A stretch of DNA of 64,000 bases. It comes from Atrichornis clamosus. Taxonomy: Eukaryota > Chordata > Aves > Passeriformes > Menuridae. Below the pieces are notes generated by a model, which saw only the letters and a program-made list of their open reading frames with translations, ran no database searches and was not told where the DNA came from. Of this stretch, positions 24,494-36,716 are shown in pieces. How positions within the stretch are numbered: position 1 is the first letter of the stretch; each line of letters opens with the position of its first letter. The stretch is from the NCBI GenBank assembly GCA_013400975.1, contig WBMZ01003329.1, forward strand, positions 1 to 64,000, given 5' to 3'. A program made the translations under genes and the position numbers.

Positions 24494-27309
24494 CGGGAGG
24501 CAGGTCATGGGAGAGGCACTAACACGAAATCTGGATCTCCTGAAGGAGTTAAATACACTTTTTTTCTATGCCTTTGGTGGTCCATCTACAGCACATGTTT
24601 TCAATTCTATCCAATTAACCAATGGAATTAGCATGATGAAATGTGAAATCCAATTATCATTATTATGTATTTTTAAAGAGGGGTTATGCCAAATAGAAGA
24701 ATCCCTCGACCTTTATCCCAGGAAGTGCTTTAAGAGCCATCTCCTCTTCCTGCCACAATTTGCTGTATCCCTCTGTGACTGGGGTTTTCCCACAGGCTCC
24801 CTCTCCTTGCCTGCAGCAGCTCAGGCAGGAGATGCTCCAGTTGCTTCCCTCCCTTTCCAGGAGCTGCTTTTTGCAATGTCCATTGCAGCCCTCTCTGAGC
24901 AGATCCCTTGTGCAGGAAGAGATGCCCCCTTGAAAGTGCCAGCACTGAGTCTTATTCTCATTGAATCCACTTGAAAAATCCCTTGCTCTTTCCCAACAAG
25001 AACAGGGCTGCTTTAAGCATTTTAGAAAACCCTCTCTTTGTAGCCACAATTTTATAAGCAAATGTGAGAGTGGGGACTGTTTTAATCCAGCTTGTTCAGT
25101 GCCTCACCTCATGCAAAGCCTGCACTCACCTGGTCTTGGTCTCCCCTCTGTACTGCAGGAGGAGTATTGCTGCCTTCCCCAGGAGAAACCTCCAAAAAGA
25201 TGCTGAGCTTCTTGAGCAAAAGAAGAGTCTGCAGGCAGCAGCTGCCAGCTGCAGAGCCTCTGCGCCGCTGCCCACGGGCCTGGCTCCACACACATCAACC
25301 CTCCTGGTCGTGCCCCTCCATCATGCAGCAGTGTGGGACCGCACAGAGCAGGCCAGCACAGCATGAGCCATGGGGACAGCACCCAGACAGCCTCAAACAG
25401 TGTTAAACACTGGTACTCCTGAAAAGCACATGCATTAGCCACCCACCCCTCTCTCCTGCCAAGGTCGTTTTAAGTATTTATGTATACGTAGAGTTGTATA
25501 TGTGTATATGTAATTTTTTGTGGCAAGAAAATAAAGAGTTTTCAAATTTTACATCCTCTCCTTTGGAAATTATTTCTTTTCCCTTCTCTTTTTCAGTACT
25601 AGTAGAAAGAAAATACAGCCCACCTCATGAGCAAAAGCTGAACAAGGCAGGTCTTCTTTGCTTCAGACCTGCCACTCACACATAATTTAAGCTGCAAGTT
25701 TCCAAACCAGGGACATAAAAATTCTGTTTCCACCCACCACATCAACCTGCTGTGCAGAAAATCACATGCAAAAAATTCACTTTAGATCTGTTAAGTGCAT
25801 GGCCGACCCTCAAGCTGGAAAAATAATATGATTTTCCCTTATTCCAGGCTGCCCCAACAGAAAAAAAAAGCCTGAATCTGTATCAGTAGTCATGAGTATT
25901 GGCAGAGACAAATGCTAAAGGTGGAGCAGAAGTGAGAAGTCTCTTGCCTGTAGGAAGGGACAGGCAACACAGAGGGTAGGAGTCAAGGAAATCTCAGGTG
26001 GAGAGCTGGGAGTTGTGATCCTATAGCAGAGTCAACTTGGCATTGAAACTTAATGTGCACTAAGTGAAGGCATCAGAGACAACCAGAAAAGGTGGAGAGG
26101 GCCCAGGAGTGAGGACGTGCCAAGGAGCCCTTTGCACAGTGGCTCTGGTCTGGGACAAAGGTGTCAGGGAGCAGAGGAATGGAGCTGACAGAGGGCTCTG
26201 CAGCCCTGCGAGGAAGTGACTGCAGTCACATGCCACATCACAATATCATAAACCATCTATCACATGGAATTCTGTACATAGTGACCCCACAAGGTTTATT
26301 ATTAAGACAGATGCTAGATTAATATTAGCAGGAGAAGCTGAGAGCTCAGCCTCTCCAGTATTCCCTGAGAAGGTAAAAATCCATAGCACATGTGAAACCA
26401 CCACAGCATTAAAAGGAAATCCAGTTGTTGTTACAGAGAAGGCCCCATAAATAATCCCAAATTAGAATTTTGGCATGAAATTGAATTGGTCATGTGCTTC
26501 TCAGATAGTGCTGGTGAACACAGCTTAGATGGCAGCAATTAGTGCTGCGGGGTTTCGTGCTACAGTTTGCTGCCAAATGTTGCAGGGTGGCTGCTGAGTG
26601 AACGTGGCCACTGGCTCCTCCCATGACAGGTATAAGTAACGTGAAGAAAAAAAAAGGGCTTTCTAGGGTCACATCTCATAACATGCAAAGAAAACCACAT
26701 GTGGTTGAAAAGACAGTACTAGAACCTGCCTTAATGGAAAATCCCATGTTTATCAGTGATTTCAATTACATCATCTGTGTAGGTACCTCTTGGTATTTAC
26801 TGTAAAGTATATTTTTTTCAGTAAAGTGACAGTTAATATTGGAAAGCACGGGAACTGTCAACTCACTCTGCTTCTTTTTCCCCAGCCTGGCTTTGCAGGG
26901 CTATTGCTCAACAGCATAGGAATAAATGCAATAAATCTCTTTAACTTGATATGTCATGCATAAATTAAAGTGCCAGCCCCTCCAAACACACATATGACTT
27001 TTTTCCAAACTGTGGCATAATTTAGGTTGATGGGGCTTGCGGAGGTCCTTTGATCCACTTCCTGCTGGTGCAGTTTTCTCTCACTTTTTATCCTGAGAGG
27101 AGGGAGAACTCTGTCATAACCCAAACCCTACAGGGGTCAGGTTTAAGGCATGTGTCAGTCCTCAGCATTTTGCCTGCTGTCTGACTTAGGCAAAGCCAAT
27201 GGTTTCTAGTGCTCAGGCATTCCCAGAAATTTATAGGGAGGATGTTTCCTAAACTATGCAGAAAAGGGGCTGAAGTTTCCCTGTGATCTTTGGTGTAGTA
27301 TGTGGTGAA
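24494..27309. other. Unannotated sequence with overlapping opposite-strand open frames
   Basis: Around 24.5-25.4 kb there are open frames of up to 166 codons (plus) and 125 codons (minus) that overlap. This pattern follows from locally higher GC, not from a gene. None of the translations is recognised. The rest is AT-rich and featureless, with GTATATGTGTATATG-type sequence near 25490. Confidence 0.35.
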
Positions 27310-27960
27310 GGATAATAAAATGGAAGATGCAAATTGATGTAGCTAAGCAGAAAGTAATGCATATGGGAAAAAAGTGCTTCTGTTGCAGACAGAGTGATAA
27401 ACTCTGAACTAGCTGTTCAGGAAAGGTCTGGGAGTGAGATAGTTTGTGAAAATGACAGCTCAGTGCTCAGGAGAGGTCAAATGGGAGGTCAGAAATGTAG
27501 CTGGGAAAGGCACAGCAAGGGACGTTGTGCTGGCTGTCAGCATACCATGCATGGTACAGTTCTCTTCATGTCAGAAATGAAGGGGAACTGAGAAAGAGAC
27601 AAAAATAAGGCATAAGGATAGCCAAAGGCTTCTTCTCAGCCAAAGAGTGACTGAGCAGACAAAGACCCTTCAGTCTGGACAAGACATTGTTGAGAAAGCA
27701 GATCAGAGCGCTCCTCAAAATCATGAAAGGTGTGAAGACTTTGATAGGAAATTATGTTCACTGCGTCACTGATACAAAGATTGCAAAACATCCAGTAAAT
27801 TTACCAGATGGCAGATTCAAAACCATGGGAATGAGTCCCTTCATGAAATGCATGATAAGCTGTGGAGCTACTTGCTGCAGGACACTGCAGGCAGTGAAAT
27901 TTTTCGTAGCTCCAAGGAAGACCAGACAAGCCAAAGAAATATTTTTTCAAGGAGTAGTAA
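27310..27960 (+). mobile_element. Ancient, heavily decayed CR1-type LINE relic (end of ORF2)
   Basis: The region follows the order of the reverse-transcriptase 3' end of old amniote CR1 elements. AAAGTAATGCATATGGGAAA comes first, then the TAGCTGTTCAGGAAAGGTCT GGGAGT segment. A frame follows that reads LLKIMKGVKTL, later DGRFKT, corresponding to the CR1 C-terminal motif usually seen as KIMxGV...SRFKT. After it comes the TGTGGAGCTACTTGCTGCAG segment near 27860. Stops and indels break the frame throughout, so this is a dead copy. It is far more diverged than the CR1 tails at 5.8 or 8.0 kb and probably predates modern birds. The exact ends are uncertain. Confidence 0.7.
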
Positions 27961-30340
27961 ATAAATAGGCACAGCTCCTGGCTCAAGAAATCAATGCAGG
28001 TCTGTCTTCCTGTTATTCACTTAACCACTCAAAAGACCTGTGGTTTGGCCCATGAATGGTACAATTATAGTAGAGTTCTAAGTTCCAAAGGAGAGAAGAG
28101 ACATCCAGAGAAGATGACTTGCAATGCCCAGCATCTGATTCCACACTATCAGCCCTCTGACAGATAAGCCAAAACTTCAGGCTGGCACAAAGCTGGTGGG
28201 TGCAAATGAAGCCGTTCCAGACTTCTGAAGAAGCAGAGTGCTCAGGGAGCACCTGACACCATGATGATCTATTTTCAGTCTGAGCTATGAGGACTCCAGC
28301 AAGATTTACTATATCCTTGAACGACAGACTCAGCTGCCCTGGTTAAACCAAGTCTGTGAAGTGACCTGACTGAACAAATTGTGTAAAGTCAAAATTTCTT
28401 TCTGTCAAAGGATACAGTTTTCTTAAAAATTGATCATTCCATGAATCTTTCCAAGACACAGAAGGAAAAAAGAAGGCAACCAGCCTACTCTGGAGGGATG
28501 AAACTCCTCCAGATGCAGGAGCCACTTTAACTGCCCTGCTGCCACGGGGCCATGGGTGATAAGGAACAGCCCCCTCCTTGTATTACAACTCCTTACTCTT
28601 TTCTGGTCTGAATTGCAGTATTTTCCACACTGCTTACTAGATCCTCAATGCCCAAGAACACATCTGCCAGTTTTGTTACTCTAAACCAGAGTCAGAAAAA
28701 AAGCAAAAAGCCTCTTATTGAACGGCCTGCTCTGGCTTCGATTGAGAACTATAACACCCTGAGATGAGTTATTGGTCCAGTTGTCACCCATGAAATGTGT
28801 GCCCTTGGTGACAGACTGAGAGTGCATTTGAGTGTGCGTGGCACATTTGCACAGCTCTCTCAACACCTGGGGCCTGATGTTTGCAGGTCCTCCAGTTCGG
28901 CCTCCACATGTGGTACAGCTGCCCCCCAACTTCCAGCTCCCTACAGCCTGCAGAACACCAGAAAACTCAGTCTGACACAGTTTTAATTTACATCTCTATG
29001 GTGTTGTTTTCTTAATTATGTAATTTATGGGTTTGAGAGCACTGGTGCTGTGAATATGAGGCAAACCTTTGAGACAGCCCCCACAGTTCGTGCCATAGCT
29101 GCTGTAACACCGTGTCAATCACGCCAGCTCTGAGCACAGAAAGCTGCAGTGACACTATTAGATTTCAAATAAAGATCATTCATGGGGGAACTGGGTAATT
29201 TCTCTGCATGGAGCTGTCTATTTCAGATACCTGGAAGAGAAAATTGAACTAAATACCTTTCATTATGTTTAACTCATCTGATTTTTTAAAAAAGAAATTT
29301 GCTTTAAAATGGCTTTAAAGAGCTCCCCTCTGGAGCTCTATTTCAGTCGCCTGAGGCTTCAAGGGAGGTGTGCACCATTTGCTTTCCTGTCCTCAGTTTC
29401 AATTTCATTGCTAAATGGTGAATGCAATTAAGACTGTCTCCATGTGAAGACATGGAGCTGTGAACACCCCTGTGTCACGCACAGGTTCAGCACAGATGAG
29501 CACAGACCATCTTGCCACACTCTAGCAAGCTCTGTAAAAGTCCTCTGCTGAGCCAAGATGATGCCTTATCTGCAAGGGCTGGATTTCCCCCTGAATCTGG
29601 TTCCTGACATAGCATTAAGCATTTGGGGTTATTCTGAAAGGTTTGGTTTACTACATATGCTGCATTCGTAATGATGTCCCCCAGGAATTGTGTCTGATAT
29701 CAGATATATATCTCAAATATCTGGCTGTGGAATAATTTTGCAGTGATGTAATTAATCACAACTTCCAAGGCAGGGAACCTAAGTGGCTGTTAAAAACTTT
29801 AATTTATATTAAATCAGTACAGTTAATTGCCTGTCTATAACAAAGGAAAAACAAATACGTACTTTGGAAGGCGGCCACAGGTGTCCAATCAATATAAATT
29901 TAATGTGCTTCTATGTATCTCAGAGTAAAATTGCATTTCAGTACTTTATTGGGTATTCTAGGAATTCCTTGACAACACACTGCTAGAAAATCACTCACAA
30001 ATTCCTACAGAAGGCATGGGAAGGCCAAGTTCAATGGAATCAAAAGGGTACACATCACCATCCCATGGCAAAGGTACTATTTACTTCTCAGGTTTATAAA
30101 AAATAAGGTAATATGGAAAAATAAACATCACATGTATTGCATATTTCTTTAGTAAGAATGAATATTATGACCTTTATAACCCAATCACGTGCAGAAAAAA
30201 AATACATACTGGGTTTTAATTCTCTACCATTCCTCACAGCACTGAGACTTCATGAAAGAATAAGAAAAAAGCCCCCACTCAGTTGAGTATGAACTGGAGG
30301 ATGAGGCCAAATTTAAGTGTTACAAGGTAGTGAATCTCCT
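27961..30340. other. Unannotated sequence including conserved-looking AT-rich stretches
   Basis: No gene or young repeat is recognised. Two stretches, about 29160-29470 and 29640-29960, have the balanced, non-repetitive, TAAT/ATTA-rich composition often seen in vertebrate conserved non-coding elements. Examples are TGATGTAATTAATCACAA and TTTAATTTATATTAAATC. The first also has AATTTGCTTTAAAATGGC and GCAATTAAGACTG. This is a judgement from composition only; no alignment was possible. Confidence 0.2.
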
Positions 30341-30360
30341 GTCACTTTCACTTTCACTCA
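30341..30360 (-). promoter_or_regulatory. IRF/ISRE-type motif: tandem GAAAGT on the minus strand
   Basis: On the minus strand this reads TGAGTGAAAGTGAAAGTGAC. It contains overlapping GAAANNGAAA half-sites, the consensus for interferon regulatory factors (the PRD I / ISRE pattern). It is the clearest transcription-factor-like site in the window. No promoter or gene was identified nearby, so it could be a distal element or a chance microsatellite-like (TTTCAC)3 repeat. Confidence 0.45.
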
Positions 30361-32710
30361 CAGAGAACTATATTATCTCTGATTTTGGGTGGTGGCAGGA
30401 GAACAGCCATACACTCAGGAAATGAATTTGTCAAAACCTCTCTTGACTTGAGAGTATCATCAGTCTTGGCTTCTGGCCAGATTTTTATCACCCCTTGGGT
30501 TTAGCTGAACTGAAAATATTCTTAGAAAAGGAGATCATCTGCAATCATGGGCTCAAGCAAAGCCAGAACTTTCTGAGGGAGGCTGAACTAAGATGAGAGA
30601 GCAGAGGACTTTGATTTGGATCAAAACGCATTTAACTCAAATATTTGTCACATTTGAGAGAAAATATAATTGTATTATAATACAACTTCACTATTTGGAA
30701 AGGTACACATGCTCAGGCAGTACAAGACTGCATCATAGAACTTTGGTGGCAGTGGCACACATGGAAGCCATGAGGGAGGTGACCTGGGCTTGCACCAGTG
30801 TTTTTGCTGGAATTTGGCTTCTCTATGGCACTTGGAAAGCTGTGAAAGTCTGCTTGGTGCTACTTACTAAATTCTGCCCTTAAATGAGCACACACTGAAT
30901 AGAGCAGCCATAGGCCAGGAAATATTCTGGGGCTTCAAACCTGCTCTCCATCTCCGGGCTAGTGTTTTGCCTGCCCTTTGTTTCAGTGCTTCCTTTGTGG
31001 AACATACATCTTGTTCCTTCAACCAGCTAGCGAGTAAGCCCCAAATATATGCATCCCATCTAACATGACATGGCACATCTCTGCAAGTGTCCACCTCCTC
31101 CCATTACCGGGATGAAGTGTTGTAAGAATTAAGTCCCCTGAAGATCATGCTAACACATAATTCAGTCATGGAGACAGATAAACGTGCTCAACATCACACA
31201 AGCTGCTTGCACAAAATGGTCGCTGTTCATCAAGTGATTTCATAAATGGGAGCTTGGCTGTAACAGAGGGAAGAAGTTATTCTTGATTCTGAATTACATT
31301 AACCCAGTTCAGCCTATTGAAATTGCATGGGTGAAACCAGAAGGGGAAAGACTATCCAGCTGAAACCAAGTGTCTCCATTATGCAGTGAACAATCTCTGA
31401 TTATAGCACTGGTGTCCACAACTAATTAGAATCCACCAAACTAGTCCATTTCAATATTTCTAATTTTATCGTTTGGCAATTAATCTACTTTTGGCGACAT
31501 AGTGCTTACTGTAAAAAGAAACTACTGCCTGCTCTCAAGACTTACTAGACAGAGACAGAGCTGAAAAATAGATGAGAAAAGGTGCACTGTATATGTATTT
31601 TTCAGCAGTTGAGAACACTGCAAGGAAGAGCAGGTGTGCAGCACAGGTAAATCTTCCCAGTCACCTGAAGTGCCTGGTATTACATTTATTGATAATAATG
31701 TCATTTATAATCAATGACATTCATAACCTCAGGAAGGTTTTGCACATCATGAGCGGTTATTTAGGTTCTGTTTTGCACAGTACCTATCACAGGGCTCCAT
31801 TTACTGGTTTCTGAAGAAGAAATATTATGCCAATAAAAATAATAGTAATTGGTATTAATGGCAGAAGGAAGGGATGACACTGAGAGATTGGATAGCAGTG
31901 AGGCAAAAATGAGTTTGCTCACCACTATAGTGTCTCAGATACAAAACTGTCTCTAGAAGATTGTTCCATCATCCATTCAGAATAAGTGGGTATAAAGTCA
32001 CACACCTTATTTAGCACTATGCCCACTACAGTAGTTTCTCACGACCGTGCCAAAGATCAGTGCTGTGGTTGCTGGGAGCACAGATGGTGTCAGTACTTGA
32101 CACAGAGGGTTTCCTTCTTGCCCATTCAACACAGTATGGAGAAGATGGGAAAGATGCAGTCTAGCCAAGCCTGGGCAATACCCGCTCCACCCCAATTCAC
32201 AATCCCAGCTCAGCCATGCCTGACCCACGCACATCCCTGACAGACATGAGGAGCTCACTCCCAGTACTGGGAATTGTGCACAGGAGGAAAACGTCTTCAG
32301 TGCCTGGCCTGTAACCTGAATTCAGGCACAAAAGGGTTTTGAGCTCACCATCGTTCAACAGGAAACTCAGGAACTTGACTCAGGGAGCTACACGGCAGGC
32401 TCTAAAGGACTGACTTTCTTCATGCCAGAAGTAATCTCCCACAGACAGTTTTCATGCAATCATCCAGTTTTGGAAGCTGAAAGAATTTATCAGGATGATT
32501 TTCAAGCTGACCTAAGTTCCAGAGGACCATCTTCAACCTGTTCAATTCTGGAGCGTAGATGAAGCAAAAATGTCCTGCTGTATTCTCACTTCCATGAACG
32601 GGGGCCATGTAATGATAAAAAAGCAAAGCCTCTCCCTTTCAGTTTGACCATTTTTTTACCACAATATATTCTAAATATACCTTTGAACCAGCAGGTTTTC
32701 TAAGACCGTC
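30361..32710. other. Unannotated non-coding sequence
   Basis: AT-rich sequence with short unrecognised open frames. The stretch 31350-31510 contains several homeodomain-type ATTA/TAAT cores (ACAACTAATTAGAATCC, GGCAATTAATCTAC) and looks like possible conserved non-coding DNA. No repeat family was recognised. Confidence 0.3.
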
Positions 32711-32848
32711 ACCTTTTTCTTTTTTTCTTCTACTTTTAGGTCTCGGATGCCTTTTCTATAGAAGCTATTAGCTTTGCACTGAGAAATACAATGAGGAATG
32801 TTTCAATGACAGCAAGATGCAGCACTAGGTGCAATGCTATATTCTGAG
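32711..32848 (+). other. Strong splice-acceptor-like signal with a short open frame behind it
   Basis: A 27-base pyrimidine tract (32711-32737) leads to an AG at 32738-32739. From 32740 the frame GTC TCG GAT GCC stays open for 35 codons and stops at a TGA at about 32845-32847. The peptide begins VSDAFSIEAISFALRNTMRN and is not recognised. No clear donor follows; a weak TGA|GTAAAT overlaps the stop. It may be a lncRNA exon start or a chance acceptor. Confidence 0.12.
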
Positions 32849-35800
32849 TAAATGATACCATTCAAAGGGCAGAGCAGAGCATGAATAGCATTGATTTCCA
32901 GAAGAGCTATTTCAGCACTTAGCAAAGTTTGATAAGACTGCTCTCCTTCACTGCCTGAGTTGTTAAGAGGCTGTGTCCCACCCCAGCAGGCAGCAATATG
33001 GTCTGAGCTAAATGTAACTTCATCACCTTCTGTGGGGTTGACAGCATTAAATTATGCCAGGGCTCACCACCCCAGCCTCCTGGAAAACACAGGAGAATCC
33101 CACAGTACCGCTGTGTGCTAAGGTAGGAATGTCCAAACCACACTTGGTACTCTCAAAGGGCTCACAAAACAGGGCTTTATCATCGAAGCACTCTGTGACC
33201 TACTCCAAGGGTACCTGAAATCACCTGGGGTCCAAGGATGAAGGCCTGACTGGTGGCTGAGAGCTTCCAAGGGTGAAGCTGTGCAGGAGGAGACTCTTTG
33301 GAGCCAGTCCAAGCCAAAGGGATGCTCTTTCAAAAGTTCAAAACCCAGAGCAGCATCATCACTTCAGAGAACAGTTACCTAATGGATTTCATCTACCTCA
33401 AGGTGAGGTGAACTACAACTTGAGAGGGCTGCCTTCTTTGCTTTAAGTGGAGTCTGGAGAACCAGCTCAAGTGCAAAAAAAAATACACCTACAGGTTTAA
33501 ATACAAGACTCCTTCTCCGAGCAACTGGTTGCACTCTGGCCACCCATACAAATAGCCATAATAAAACCAAAAGGTTTGCAGCAGAAATCCATATATTTAT
33601 GTAAATTTTCAGCACAAGTTATATGAAATTGAAGTAAAAACATTTCACAGATTATTTGAAAAGAGAAAATAACCTATTGTTTGCTCAAGTCTGTTACTGC
33701 ATAAAATCCATCTTTAATAAACTTTGAGGCATTTTCTATGTAATATCTTACTTTTGCTACAATACAATGTTTTAAACATCTTTCTGGTTTTGAGAGGTTT
33801 TTTTGAAAGTAACTTTCAGCTACTTTACAAGTACAAGTCTGTCAATAAGATGCTGTCTTATTAGAATGCCCTTCATCCACCTGAATAACTCAATATTGGC
33901 AGCAGTTCAGACCACACACCTTGGCAGAGAAACAACCTGGCTATATATCCAAAGCTATCACTGAGCATACTTTCTGTGGCTTGCTAACCTTGCATACCTT
34001 AAAAATATACGAGTATTTTAAGAAGGTTAAAATGTTACTGTCAGATTGTCAATTATTTCACATCACCAATTACCACAGCTTCAACAAATCCATAGATGTC
34101 ATAGGTCTCCTGAAGCTGCTGCCAAATTAGAAAAGGGAGAGGGTAGCTCAACAGAGCCATTGAGGGAGTGAAAGTCCCTGTGCCACCATGGCTGAAGGAT
34201 AGAGACTTGTTTACTTATGTTTTAGACTATTTAGTGAACACTGAACTGAGAATCTTGATTGCTCCTGAGGAAATAAACAGAAATTGATATATTTTTAAAG
34301 TTCCAAATTATTCATCCAGGGCTATAGAAAAGTGACATCATGGGCAGAAGCTGGGCCAGCAGAGAAGATTGTGATGGGACTGATTTTTCCCAAGATAAAT
34401 CGGTTGTAAAATCATGTGTTCCTAATCCTCTTGTTGTTCCTTCAGCTATCCTTCTTCATGGCTCACCTTATCCACCCTCAGCCCACTCTGGGAGCTGTCA
34501 GACCCTGGGCAGGTGTTTACAAACACAGCAGTTTCCAAAGCAGCTCTGCTCGTCAGGGTATGGTTCACACCTCCCACCATTTCCAATCCATCAACCCTTC
34601 TTTCCTGCTCTCCCACTGTTCCTCTCAGCTAACTCTCAGACACACACAAGGTCATTACTCCATAGCAGGTCCCTCCCTAGAGAAAAACTTTTCCTTACAC
34701 ATCATCCCTTCTGCTGATGTTTCACCTGTGTCTTTACTGTCCTGTTCTTCATCCAGCACTTTCCCTGCATGGACCCTGGCTGTTCACCTCCTCCTTGCCT
34801 CTTGGATAATTGGGCAACCAGTGAAAGTAGCAGCAGGCCAGTACACTTAAGGTTGTCTTGTCAAATCTCAAATCATCTACTTCCAATCCCAGCTGGTTCC
34901 TTCAAAGAGAAAAAGAACAAAACAAGACCCAAAATATAGAAGCATGAAAATGCCTTTGCAAAGTTTGAATGCTGATGTTTAGTTTCTCGACATGATGAAT
35001 TTACCCAGAAGAGCTGTATCTCCAGCACACAGGAATCTGTTAAGGAAAAAGCACTGCAAGTAGCTGGCAGGCAGCAAGACATTGTGTCAGTGACCATTAC
35101 CTATCTTGGGTAATATCCTTGTCAAAGACAATAGCACTGCTCTGCACACATGGGATGCAGAAGCAGCCACTGAGCAGGCAAATTTTGACTCATTTCGTCG
35201 GCTATAAAATAAATCCTGAGTCCATCAGTGCTTGTGTAGAAATGAAAGCTGTTTTATGACCGAAGCATAAGAAGAAAGGCCTTCAAATGCCCACTTCAAA
35301 GTCTAAAGCCTTCTTACACTTCTGACTCTTTCAATCCCTTTAGCTTTTGCTAGGAGTGCAGTTTCAGCAACAACAGGAACAAGGAAATAACACTACCAAA
35401 TTGGCTTCGCACCATGTGTGAATTCTTATTTACAAGCTACCGACAGCAGCATTTTTATCCCTGGCTCAGCTGTAGCTGCAGCAAGCGAGTCTGAAGGCAG
35501 CTGCACAGCACAAGGCTGACAGCAAGCAGGGCACTGCCCCAGCCCAAGCTCTGCTCCTCTCTCCTGAGGCCCCACACCACTGACACGATCGGGTACTGCT
35601 ATCCATGTGCCACTGTGCCAGTGGAGACCAGGACTCGCCATGCACTGCTACGACCTACTGCTGCCCGTGGATCTCCCCAGGCCACTTCCGATTTCTAACC
35701 TTCCCATTTTCTCACCCCACACAAAAAGGGCTGCTCTTACTGATGTTCCCATCATTTTTTCTGCTCCACAGGGCAGAAAAACATTCAAAGGTGCCTGAAA

Positions 35801-36669
35801 GGAGAACAGCCACTAATAAAAACTGAGCGTGAGCCTGTGCCCAGGAGCCAAGGTACCCACACAGGGAGGAGTCAGAGGTCCTGATTCCCATTCATCAGAG
35901 CACATTGGTGTACTAAGAACAGGGGCAGGATCTCTGGACTCATCTTTGCCCCCATCTTACTCACATCTCCAGGTTCTCTTTTTCTATTGCACTTATACAG
36001 ATCAGGTTATAAATATCACCACATGAAATAAAGTGATTTGGGGCTTTCTATCTAGCTGACATTCCCCATGTTTTCCCACATTTCTTATGGGATGTGGCAG
36101 GGGAGGAGATCCCACAGAATCCATCATCCTATTTCATGGATTTTCAGCAAGATATCCAGTGAGGCAATGAGAAAGACTTCAAATCTACATTTTGGCAAGA
36201 TTTCCAGTGGGTTAATTTGAAGCACATAAGGAGATAATGATATTGTAATGATTTTTTTTCAGGTTATTATATGAATCACACCACTCTCTCCAGAATGATG
36301 AAGGGTCCTATTTATTACTCTCTCTTCACTTTCCATCACTTGTCCTTGTTGTTGCCCCAAAACATTGAGAGCTGTTGTAATACCTCTTCCCAATGTACTA
36401 AAATACAATTTGCCTGCTGCTGTTGCAAGACCCCAAAGACCACATGAAATGATTGTTTGAATCTAGGAAGGAGAGTCCCAGGAGCATAACGAGTTATAAA
36501 TAGCATCCACTCTGGTACACCTGGCAATTGCAACTCATAAAAAACCAAAAAGGGCTACAACATGCTCCATCTAATTTAAGATCTTTCATATAAAAGGCTA
36601 AAAGCCTCAGATATGACAGTGTGCATGCACATTTTTTAAAAAAACAACAAAAAACCCAACAACCCCCTC
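32849..36669. other. Unannotated non-coding sequence
   Basis: No repeat relic or gene is recognised. A locally GC-rich patch lies at about 35450-35700, with one CGATCGGG-containing segment. A 144-codon open frame near 34416-34850 runs through C/T-rich sequence and is not recognised. Confidence 0.35.
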
Positions 36670-36703
36670 AAAAAAAAAACCCAAACAAAAAAAAAACCCA
36701 AAC
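36670..36703. repeat. A-rich tandem repeat, 17-base unit, two perfect copies
   Basis: Ten A followed by CCCAAAC is repeated exactly at 36670-36686 and 36687-36703. It sits within a longer A/C-only tract (about 36636-36716). The minus strand reads GTTTGGG plus a T run. It is low-complexity and prone to slippage. Confidence 0.8.
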
Positions 36704-36716
36704 AAAAATCCACAAA

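Noticed and set aside
24474..24974. 166-codon plus-strand open frame
   Set aside because: It begins at a TTG codon inside a CR1 tail, overlaps a 125-codon frame on the other strand and resembles no known protein.
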